In this document: one piece after another, positions 57,885 through 64,000 of the stretch
Position numbering within the stretch: the stretch's first letter is position 1
Layout of the letters: the number at the start of each line of letters is the position of its first letter
Assembly: GCA_963733505.1 (NCBI GenBank)
Contig: CAVTDW010000004.1
Coordinates: forward strand, 1-64,000
Direction: 5' to 3'
Length of the DNA stretch: 64,000 nucleotides
Source: JALYXV01 sp963733505
GTDB lineage: Bacteria > Actinomycetota > Acidimicrobiia > Acidimicrobiales > Palsa-688
Program-made: the position numbers and the translations under genes
The notes under the pieces: model-generated
Told to the model about the DNA's origin: nothing
The model's database searches: none
Seen by the model: the letters and a program-made list of their open reading frames with translations, nothing else

Positions 57885-58436
57885 TTAGCGGCGTAGGCCG
57901 GCGTAGGGGCGGCGACCGGGCGCGATGTCGCTGCGCCGGGGGTTGGCCTGGTCACGGGTGGACAAGATCGGTTCGGCAACGCCCCAATCGGCGCCAATCT
58001 CGGGATCGTCCCAGGCCACGCCCAGTTCGTCGTCGGGGTTGTAGTAGCTGTCCACCAGGTAGGTGATCATCAGGTCGGTCAGCGCCGAGAAGCCATGTGC
58101 CACGCCGGGCGGGATGAAGACGCCGCGGCTATCGGCCTCGCCGATCTCGATCACCAGCGTGGCGCGGTCGGTCGGCGATCCTTCCCGGAGGTCGTGGAGC
58201 ACCACCCGGGCGGTGCCCCGGGGAACCAGCCAGTAGTCCGCCTGGTGCAGGTGGTAGTGCAAGCCGACCACCGTGCCCGCGCTCTTGTCGGATCGGTTGC
58301 CCTGGACCATCTCGCGCCCCAACGGGAACCAGGACCGGCGATAGGTCTCGATGAAGCGGCCCCGCTGGTCGCCATGCAGGTCCGGCTCGACGATGAACAC
58401 GCCGGTGATGACATCGGACTCAGAGATGCGGGGCAC
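57885..58436 (-). CDS. dTDP-4-dehydrorhamnose 3,5-epimerase-like protein
   Basis: 183 aa cupin. DQRGRFIETYRRSWFP, VVGLHYHLHQADYWLV (catalytic His), GVFIPPGVAHGFSAL, YYNPDDELGVAWDDPEIG. Closely RmlC-like, so likely dTDP-sugar epimerisation for cell-surface glycans, though no rmlA/B/D are nearby. A Tyr typical of the active site is in the YLVDSYYNP region. Confidence 0.85.
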   Translation of the reverse strand: MPRISESDVITGVFIVEPDLHGDQRGRFIETYRRSWFPLGREMVQGNRSDKSAGTVVGLHYHLHQADYWLVPRGTARVVLHDLREGSPTDRATLVIEIGEADSRGVFIPPGVAHGFSALTDLMITYLVDSYYNPDDELGVAWDDPEIGADWGVAEPILSTRDQANPRRSDIAPGRRPYAGLRR

Positions 58437-58463
58437 GCCTCGGTACCGTAGGGGGAGCCGGTG

Positions 58464-58988
58464 TCAGGCGTCGAAGCGGCCGTACCCACCGCGGTACGCC
58501 AGCAGCGGCCGTCCCCGGGGCGCCGCCTCGAGGTCGACCACCCGGCCCACGATGATGTCGTGGTCGCCCGCGTCGTGGCGCGCCTCGATGCGGCAGTCGA
58601 CCCACGCCAGCACGTCTTGCAGGATGGGCGAGCCGGTCTCCGACGGCCGCCAGCCGATGCCCCGGAACTTGTCGGCTCCCGAGGTGGCGAATACCCGGCT
58701 GACGTCCTCCTGGTCCTCGGTGAGGACGTTGGCGCAGAAGGCACCCGATTCCTGGATTCGTTTCCAGCTACTCGATCGCTTCGACGGGGAGAACGCCACC
58801 AACCCGGGATCGAGCGAAAGGCTGACGAACGACTGGCAGGTCAGCCCGTACGGCACCCCGTCGAGCACCCCGGTGACAACCACGATCCCAGTTGCGAAAT
58901 GGCCCAGCACGGCGCGGAAATGGGCCGTGTCGACGGTAGCGGCACCGCCGTCCACCAGGTCGCTGATCCCGTCGACGCCATCGGCCAT
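58464..58988 (-). CDS. Flavin reductase-like FMN-binding protein
   Basis: 174 aa. FRAVLGHFATGIVVVTGV, GLTCQSFVSLSLDPGLVAFS (FMN binding), SGAFCANVLTEDQEDVSRVF, WVDCRIEARHDAGDHDIIVG. NADH:FMN reductase of a two-component monooxygenase type. No partner oxygenase is adjacent. Confidence 0.87.
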   Translation of the reverse strand: MADGVDGISDLVDGGAATVDTAHFRAVLGHFATGIVVVTGVLDGVPYGLTCQSFVSLSLDPGLVAFSPSKRSSSWKRIQESGAFCANVLTEDQEDVSRVFATSGADKFRGIGWRPSETGSPILQDVLAWVDCRIEARHDAGDHDIIVGRVVDLEAAPRGRPLLAYRGGYGRFDA

Positions 58989-59071
58989 GCGATATCGCAC
59001 CCTACTGTCGACCAGCCGCGACGGGAGGAGCGACGGCGATTACGGGCGTGGGGTTCTGCTAGGACGTTGCG

Positions 59072-59866
59072 ATGCGACGAGCGCTGGGTGTCGTCATCAC
59101 CCTCGTCGTGCTGGTGGCGATCGGCCTGGGTATCAGTGTCGCCCTGCATCGGCGCCCGTCCAAGGGCGGACCGCAACCCGGTTCGTCGGTCCCCGACACA
59201 ACCGCCCCGACCGCCGCCGGCGACACGAGCGTGCCGCCGGTGGACATCGTGCCCGGACCAGGGCAGACGTTTGTGACCGGGACCATCACCTCGCTCACGA
59301 CGGACAACGCAATCGGTCCTGCCTTGAAGCCCCCGTTTACCATCACGATCCCCTCGCGGGGGCAGGGCAACGCCGACATCACCGGGGTCGTCGTCGGCGG
59401 CCAGGACGTGGAGGTCTTCTGGTACGGGGGGCAGCCGCTACCGGTGAGCGGTTCGGGTCAGCTGGCCATCGACGGCGGCGCCTTGGTGGTCGACGCGTCC
59501 GGGATCACCTGGCAACTGGACGGAGCGCCCCGGGCGCTCAGCGGCCATCTCAACCTGGGAGCGCCCGTTGCGGTGGGATCGGGAGGGCTGGCCACGCCGC
59601 GCCCGAGCGTCGCGTTCGACGCGGGGGACCGCGCCACGGTGCAGACCGCCGGCCATGCCCAGGTCCATCTGGCACCGGCCGCCGTGCACATCTCCGGCCC
59701 GGGCAAGGTCACGATCCGCGGCGACCTCCAGGTCCAGACCAGCGCCGGGACCCGTCACGTGACGTCGGCGGTGTTCGCCCTGGGCAGCTACGAGATCGAC
59801 CTGACTCCCGCGGCGTCGGGGGACACCATCCGGGCGACCATGCAAGGCACGCTCAGCGCCAGCTGA
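59072..59866 (+). CDS. Membrane-anchored beta-rich extracytoplasmic protein
   Basis: 264 aa. Signal anchor VVITLVVLVAIGLGISVALH, a Pro/Ser/Thr linker, then beta-rich repeats (GQDVEVFWYGGQPLPVSG, GPGKVTIRGDLQVQT). No catalytic motif recognised. Confidence 0.65.
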   Translation: MRRALGVVITLVVLVAIGLGISVALHRRPSKGGPQPGSSVPDTTAPTAAGDTSVPPVDIVPGPGQTFVTGTITSLTTDNAIGPALKPPFTITIPSRGQGNADITGVVVGGQDVEVFWYGGQPLPVSGSGQLAIDGGALVVDASGITWQLDGAPRALSGHLNLGAPVAVGSGGLATPRPSVAFDAGDRATVQTAGHAQVHLAPAAVHISGPGKVTIRGDLQVQTSAGTRHVTSAVFALGSYEIDLTPAASGDTIRATMQGTLSAS

Positions 59867-59935
59867 GGCGGCCTGACGATCAGCTGATGCGGCCTCATCC
59901 GGCCCATGCGCGGATCCGGTGCACCGACTGACGGG

Positions 59936-60103
59936 GCCGATTCGGCCGATGCAGCCGATTCGGCCGATCAGGGCTGATGTCTGTGGGCTCTTTACGGCTC
60001 TGAGGGCGTTCCAAGGTCGTCCAGCGCTGTAGGGCGTCCTCAGAGACGTAGAACGCCCACAGAGTGTCAGCCGGCGAGCGCCGGCGAGCGCCGACGAGCG
60101 CCG
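59936..60103. repeat. Short direct repeats in an intergenic gap
   Basis: GCCGATTCGGCCGAT occurs at 59936-59950 and 59954-59968 (period 18), and GCCGGCGAGC-type decamers repeat at 60070-60103. The gap 59867-60103 holds no gene. Confidence 0.75.
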
Positions 60104-60301
60104 CTAGGGCCGCTGCTTGGCGGCGCGCAGTACCGACCAGGACAGGCCGATCGCCACGGCCAGCGGGAGCAGCCACCAAACCGACGTCATGCCGCCATGG
60201 GCCAGTAGCGCGGTCACGCCCAGTGCCAAAACCACGCCCACGGCGATCGTCCAGTCGTCGCCGACGATGAAGTCGTACCAGAAGCGCAGGAACCCTCTCA
60301 C
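60104..60301 (-). CDS. Small membrane protein coupled to the COG4280-like gene
   Basis: 65 aa. FLRFWYDFIVGDDWTIAVGV, then two membrane helices ending in LRAAKQRP. GTG start overlaps the preceding TGA (GTGA). Function unknown; it probably assembles with the upstream membrane protein. Confidence 0.65.
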   Translation of the reverse strand: MRGFLRFWYDFIVGDDWTIAVGVVLALGVTALLAHGGMTSVWWLLPLAVAIGLSWSVLRAAKQRP

Positions 60302-61080
60302 CTCGCCACCGCCCTCGGCGCGGGGGCACCGGTGACGTCGGCCCCGCCGGCCTCCGACTCGTGCTGGCGGCGCACGACCGCGACCAGCGCCAACGCCAGG
60401 CCGACGACGAAGGCGAGGACGGCGGGAATGGCGGCGTCGTTGCCCGGCCACGCCACCCCGGCGCCCTCGCCCCCCCAGAAGATCCCGAACGTGGTGAGCA
60501 TGGCCCCCACCACGAACTTCATGGTGTTCTCGGGCACCCGGCTGAGGGGTGCGTGCACCACCAACCCCACGACCAGCACCACGACGAGGGCAGCCACGGC
60601 GGAGAGCGCGGCCAGGCCCACGTTGTGCTGGTTGCTGCCGAAGGTGACGACGATGAACGCCACTTCGAGGCCCTCGAGGAACACGCCCTTGAAGGCCACC
60701 GTGAACGAGTACCAGTCGAGCCCGGCGTGGACCTCGGACCGGGCGGCGCGCGCCGCGACCACCCCCTCGTTGTAGATGCGCTCCTCGTCGTGCAGCGCCT
60801 TCGCCCCGCCCGCGCGGAGGATCGCCTTGCGCAGCCACTGCAGGCCGAAGATCAGCAGGAGGCCGCCCACGACCGCCCGCAGGGCATCGATCGGGATCGC
60901 GGTCAAGGCGGGACCGAGGGCCGCGATCACCACAGCCAAGGAGACTGTGGCGACACTGACGCCGACGATCGTGGACCGCCAGCCCCGGGTGACGCCCACG
61001 GCCAGCACGATGGTCAGCGCCTCCACCATCTCGACCGAGCAGGCCAGGAACCCCGCGAGGAAGAGGAAGACGTCACGCAT
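60298..61080 (-). CDS. Polytopic membrane protein (COG4280-like)
   Basis: 260 aa, about seven helices. ACSVEMVEALTIVLAVGVTR and the matching KGVFLEGLEVAFIVVTFGSN form an inverted-repeat-like pair with conserved Glu residues, as in metal-ion permeases such as Ftr1 or Gdt1-type families. Transport of a cation is inferred. Confidence 0.7.
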   Translation of the reverse strand: MRDVFLFLAGFLACSVEMVEALTIVLAVGVTRGWRSTIVGVSVATVSLAVVIAALGPALTAIPIDALRAVVGGLLLIFGLQWLRKAILRAGGAKALHDEERIYNEGVVAARAARSEVHAGLDWYSFTVAFKGVFLEGLEVAFIVVTFGSNQHNVGLAALSAVAALVVVLVVGLVVHAPLSRVPENTMKFVVGAMLTTFGIFWGGEGAGVAWPGNDAAIPAVLAFVVGLALALVAVVRRQHESEAGGADVTGAPAPRAVAR

Positions 61081-61109
61081 GCCTGCGCCTCAGCGTAGAG
61101 CGGGCCGGT

Positions 61110-62375
61110 TTACGAAAGGGCGCACGACCAGGTCAGGTGGCCCGACAGGGGCGGGGTCCCGGGCTCGTCCAGGGGAAGGTTGGCGAACTGGAGATCGCCG
61201 CCGCCGCTGGCGGAGACCGTCAGCACGGCGGTGCTGGCCGACGTGGCCGTCCAAGACTCGGAACGTGAGGCGTTGGCCGCGTTGGCCGTCAGCGAGAGCT
61301 GGGGCCGTTTGTACACGCCCGGGGCGCCGGTTCCCGGTGGCAGGCCCATCTCGAGATGGAAGGTCGATCCGTCGGGCAGCTTGGTCTTGAAGTCCCACGC
61401 GGTGCGCTGGGCGGCTTGGTCGCAGGTGCCGCCCGACTGGAGCTTCGGTGGCACCTGGGTCGCCACCAGGTGCTGGGCGCTGAACGTGCCGCTCAGGTCG
61501 AGCGGGCCCTGCAGGCGCGGGTGGCGGATGGACGGAAACACCGTCGCGACGGCCCGATGCACCGAGCCGTTGCTCTCGACCGCGTAGAACCCCAAGCCGG
61601 CAAGGGCGATCGCAAGGAAGAACAGGACCCGGATCAGCCGCATCACGCGGGCGAATCCCCACCCGGTCCGCGATGTGCTCGACGAAGATGGCGTCGCCGT
61701 GGGCGCAGTGGTCGTCGCCTGCTGGAGGCGACCCGCGGCGACCATGGCGGAAACGATCGACTGCATGGCAGCCACCGCCGATGCCGCGTCCTGGGCCGCC
61801 ACCTCGTCGACGCGGATGATCCGCCAGCCGGCGCCCGCGGCTATCGGTGTGCCGCAATAGCGGCAGGTGCCCCCGGCGCTCTCGGAGAGCAGCGCGCCAC
61901 AGTTCCGGCACCGTTCCCCCGCCGCCGCCGCTTCGGTGGTCCTGGCGTCGGCCGGGCGTTGGAAGCACCAGTTCTGGACCCGACGGTCGGCTTTGCCCTT
62001 GCCACCCACGGGCCGCCACGTCGAGTTGAAATGCACGACGATCGTGTCGTGGCTGGCATCGGACGCGATCGACACCAGCCGTCCGGACTCGGCGTCTCCG
62101 TCCTCGGGCGAGCTCCCCTCGCCGTCGCGGCAGTCCTTCTCGATGGTGGCCCGTTCCCGTTCCGCCAGAGCCAGGGCGAGGACGCCGGCACACAACTCGG
62201 GTTTGCACCGGGCGTGGGCTTGGCCGACCAACCAGAACGCCTGCTGCGCCTCGGCGAGGAAGGTATCGAGGTTGAACAGCGGGTCGCGGGCCGCGATGGT
62301 CGCGACCGCCTGCTGAACCGTCGCCGGGTCAGGTCCCTGGTCGATCCCTCCGAACTGAAACGGACGGTCTGTCAC
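61110..62375 (-). CDS. Zinc-ribbon, Tim44-like domain membrane protein
   Basis: 421 aa. N-terminal Tim44-like region (DPLFNLDTFLAEAQQAFWLV), double CxxC zinc ribbon (CRNCGALLSESAGGTCRYCG), an acidic/Thr-rich link, the membrane helix LIRVLFFLAIALAGLGFYAV and a beta-rich extracytoplasmic C-terminus. Similar proteins are widespread in actinobacteria and uncharacterised. Confidence 0.7.
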   Translation of the reverse strand: MTDRPFQFGGIDQGPDPATVQQAVATIAARDPLFNLDTFLAEAQQAFWLVGQAHARCKPELCAGVLALALAERERATIEKDCRDGEGSSPEDGDAESGRLVSIASDASHDTIVVHFNSTWRPVGGKGKADRRVQNWCFQRPADARTTEAAAAGERCRNCGALLSESAGGTCRYCGTPIAAGAGWRIIRVDEVAAQDAASAVAAMQSIVSAMVAAGRLQQATTTAPTATPSSSSTSRTGWGFARVMRLIRVLFFLAIALAGLGFYAVESNGSVHRAVATVFPSIRHPRLQGPLDLSGTFSAQHLVATQVPPKLQSGGTCDQAAQRTAWDFKTKLPDGSTFHLEMGLPPGTGAPGVYKRPQLSLTANAANASRSESWTATSASTAVLTVSASGGGDLQFANLPLDEPGTPPLSGHLTWSCALS

Positions 62376-62430
62376 GCGCTGCCCCCCTGCAAGCCACCCT
62401 GAGCTTAGGGGCAGGCGTTGCCCGAATCAG

Positions 62431-63306
62431 CTACGGCAGTTTCAGCTGGTCGCCGGCGCGAACCGCTAGGCCGTCGGCGACCAGCGACGCCGCGACCCGA
62501 GCGGCCCGGACGGCGTCAGTCGGCCAGCCGGCGGCGTCGGCCCACCGGTCCTCCGCCAGCGGCCCGTCCTGGAGGACCTTGACGAGGCGGCCCCGGCCCT
62601 GGCGGTCGGAGCCGGCAAACGGCGCCTGGCGCACCGACACTCCGGCCGAGCCCTGGGCGGGGTCGGGTTGGGGAAAATGGGCCCCCGCCCAGGAACAGTG
62701 CTGTGCCCGCAAGGGGCATCGGGCGCAGGCGGGCCGACGGCTGGTGCAGAGTCGGGCGCCCAAATCCAACATGGCCTGGTTCCACGTCCAGACCCACGAC
62801 GGGCCGACCGGTACCAGGGCGTCGGCGGCCCCCTGCGCCTCGGCCCGCGACAGCCTGCGGCCGGTCACGGCCCGGGCCAGGACCCGGGCCACGTTGGCGT
62901 CGACGACCGCGGCCGGCTGCTCGAACGCGAACACCATCACCGCCCGAGCGGTGTAGGGGCCGAGTCCCGGCAGGGCCTGCAGCTCGGCCAGGGTCGACGG
63001 CAGTCGCCCGCCATGGCGGGCCACCACCGCGGTCGCGGCCTGGTGGAGGTGGACCGCTCGCCGGTTGTAGCCCAACCCTGACCAGAGCCCGATCACCTCG
63101 GCGACGGGTGCGGCGGCGCACGACGTGGGGTCAGGGAAGCGGGCCAGAAACGCATCCCACCGGGGGATGACGCGCGCCACCTGTGTCTGCTGCAGCATCA
63201 CCTCACTTACCAGGACCGCCCAGGGATCTCGGGTGTGCCGCCAGGGCAGATCCCGCCATCCGCCCGCATCGGACCACCGCAGGACTGCGGCCTGAAACGG
63301 CGTCAA
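62431..63306 (-). CDS. mutY: A/G-specific adenine glycosylase
   Basis: 291 aa. WRHTRDPWAVLVSEVMLQQT (catalytic Glu), LPGLGPYTARAVMVFAFEQP (HhH), VVDANVARVLAR (catalytic Asp) and a [4Fe-4S] loop CTSRRPACARCPLRAQHC with Cx6Cx2Cx6C spacing, one residue longer than usual at the end. The Nudix-like C-terminal domain is absent or divergent. TTG start overlaps the MaoC stop (TTGA). Removes A opposite 8-oxoG. Confidence 0.9.
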   Translation of the reverse strand: MTPFQAAVLRWSDAGGWRDLPWRHTRDPWAVLVSEVMLQQTQVARVIPRWDAFLARFPDPTSCAAAPVAEVIGLWSGLGYNRRAVHLHQAATAVVARHGGRLPSTLAELQALPGLGPYTARAVMVFAFEQPAAVVDANVARVLARAVTGRRLSRAEAQGAADALVPVGPSWVWTWNQAMLDLGARLCTSRRPACARCPLRAQHCSWAGAHFPQPDPAQGSAGVSVRQAPFAGSDRQGRGRLVKVLQDGPLAEDRWADAAGWPTDAVRAARVAASLVADGLAVRAGDQLKLP

Positions 63307-63860
63307 CGCGCAGGCGGCTCGGGCGGCCCAGGCGAGGGCGAGGGCGGGTCGGGCCAGACGTCTTCGCCGTAGGGGCGTTGCCGGGCGGGCAGGGCCTCTC
63401 GCTTCCAGACCATGACCTTGCGGCGGAAGTAGCAGACCTCCTCGCCTCGTTGGTTGAAACCCTTGGTCTCGACGGTCACCACGCCCCGGTCGGGCTTCGA
63501 CGACGATGCCCGCGTGTCCAACACCCGGGTCTCGGCATAGATGGTGTCGCCGTGGAACGTGGGCCGCTTGTGGGTCAGCGACTCCACCTCGAGGTTGGCG
63601 ATGGCCGCGCCGCTGACGTCGGGGACGCTCATGCCGAGCACCAGGCTGTAGACGAGGTTGCCCACCACCACGTTCTTGCCGTGCACCGTCTCGTGCTCCG
63701 CGAACCACTCGTCGAGGTGCAGCGGGTGGTGATTCATGGTGAGCAGGCAGAACAGGTGGTCGTCGTACTCCGTGATCGTCTTGCCCGGCCAGTGCCGGTA
63801 GACGTCGCCGATCTCGAAGTCCTCGAAGGCCCGGCCGAACGGCCGTTCGTGCGGGATCAA
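63303..63860 (-). CDS. MaoC-like dehydratase
   Basis: 185 aa hotdog fold. FEDFEIGDVYRHWPGKTITE, FCLLTMNHHPLHLDEWFAEH with the hydratase motif, VVGNLVYSLVLGMSV, then SLTHKRPTFHGDTIYAETRV. Fits the enoyl-CoA hydratase / mesaconyl-CoA hydratase-like group. TTG start overlaps the HAD stop; coupled to mutY downstream. Confidence 0.87.
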   Translation of the reverse strand: MIPHERPFGRAFEDFEIGDVYRHWPGKTITEYDDHLFCLLTMNHHPLHLDEWFAEHETVHGKNVVVGNLVYSLVLGMSVPDVSGAAIANLEVESLTHKRPTFHGDTIYAETRVLDTRASSSKPDRGVVTVETKGFNQRGEEVCYFRRKVMVWKREALPARQRPYGEDVWPDPPSPSPGPPEPPAR

Positions 63861-64000
63861 CCAGCCTCCTGAGATGATCGGACGAGGCGGGCCACGTCGG
63901 CCAGGGAGCGCACGTGCTCGTGGTCGTCGGCCGCCGCCGGGCAGTCGCCGTAGGGGTCGAGGTGCAGTGGGCGCAGCCCGGCCGCCCGGGCGCCCCGGAC
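63857..64000 (-). CDS. HAD-family hydrolase, C-terminal 47 residues (runs off right edge)
   Basis: The open frame to the window edge reads VRGARAAGLRPLHLDPYGDC, then DDHEHVRSLADVARLV: the end of the Rossmann core and last helices of an HAD-IA phosphatase. Stop at 63857 overlaps the next start. First visible gene of the HAD-MaoC-mutY operon. Confidence 0.6.
   Translation of the reverse strand, partial: VRGARAAGLRPLHLDPYGDCPAAADDHEHVRSLADVARLVRSSQEAG

Overview
High-GC actinobacterial chromosomal DNA (Actinomycetota), probably a draft or metagenomic contig. It shows GTG/TTG starts, GTGA/TTGA gene overlaps, a mycobacterial-type SOS box, a DUF222/HNH gene, a single-chain AceE and a SufBDCSU iron-sulfur system. 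The right-hand 46 kb looks like a deep-branching, Acidimicrobiia-like actinobacterium; that placement is inference.

1-17.4 kb. Almost every gene is recognisable but broken by one to many small indels: an aminotransferase N-terminus, an SOS-boxed DUF222-HNH nuclease with a 26-bp repeat array at its 3' end, an SDR and its divergent XRE/MmyB-type regulator, a YefM/YoeB-like toxin-antitoxin locus with a palindromic operator, a VOC protein, an NTF2-like protein, a redoxin, a MOSC-reductase-ferredoxin fusion, a domain-swapped GH3 beta-glycosidase with a TetR regulator, an aldo/keto reductase and a large subtilase. The indel density suggests poor consensus quality or a different source molecule; it falls sharply near 17.4 kb.

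17.4-31.7 kb. Genes are mostly intact: an acidic protein, a tiny membrane peptide, ClC channel plus MarR, and HAD phosphatase plus aceE behind a perfect palindrome. A gene-poor stretch (23.4-27.9 kb) of small genes follows, with a 95-bp direct repeat and an integrase remnant. Then come an HhH-GPD glycosylase, thiS-thiE, a lipoprotein, an alpha/beta hydrolase, and a hairpin-rich leader with a 12-nt match to the anti-Shine-Dalgarno end of 16S rRNA.

31.9-53 kb. Acyl-CoA dehydrogenase, MBL hydrolase, coiled-coil protein, M48 protease and glycogen-debranching enzyme precede sufC-sufS-sufU behind a near-perfect 32-bp inverted repeat. A cyclase, an aldo/keto reductase and an orphan NuoF-like protein follow, then the second suf cluster on the minus strand: sufB, a four-Cys protein gene, sufD, a Rieske ferredoxin gene and a second sufC. 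Together the two clusters encode a complete SUF machine (scaffold SufBCD, desulfurase SufS, sulfur-transfer SufU) with two SufC ATPases.

51-64 kb. Kelch surface protein, oligopeptidase B, an FtsH-like protease, a thioredoxin-like protein, an RmlC-like epimerase, a flavin reductase, a COG4280-type membrane pair, a zinc-ribbon/Tim44-like protein, and a coupled HAD-MaoC-MutY operon running off the right edge.
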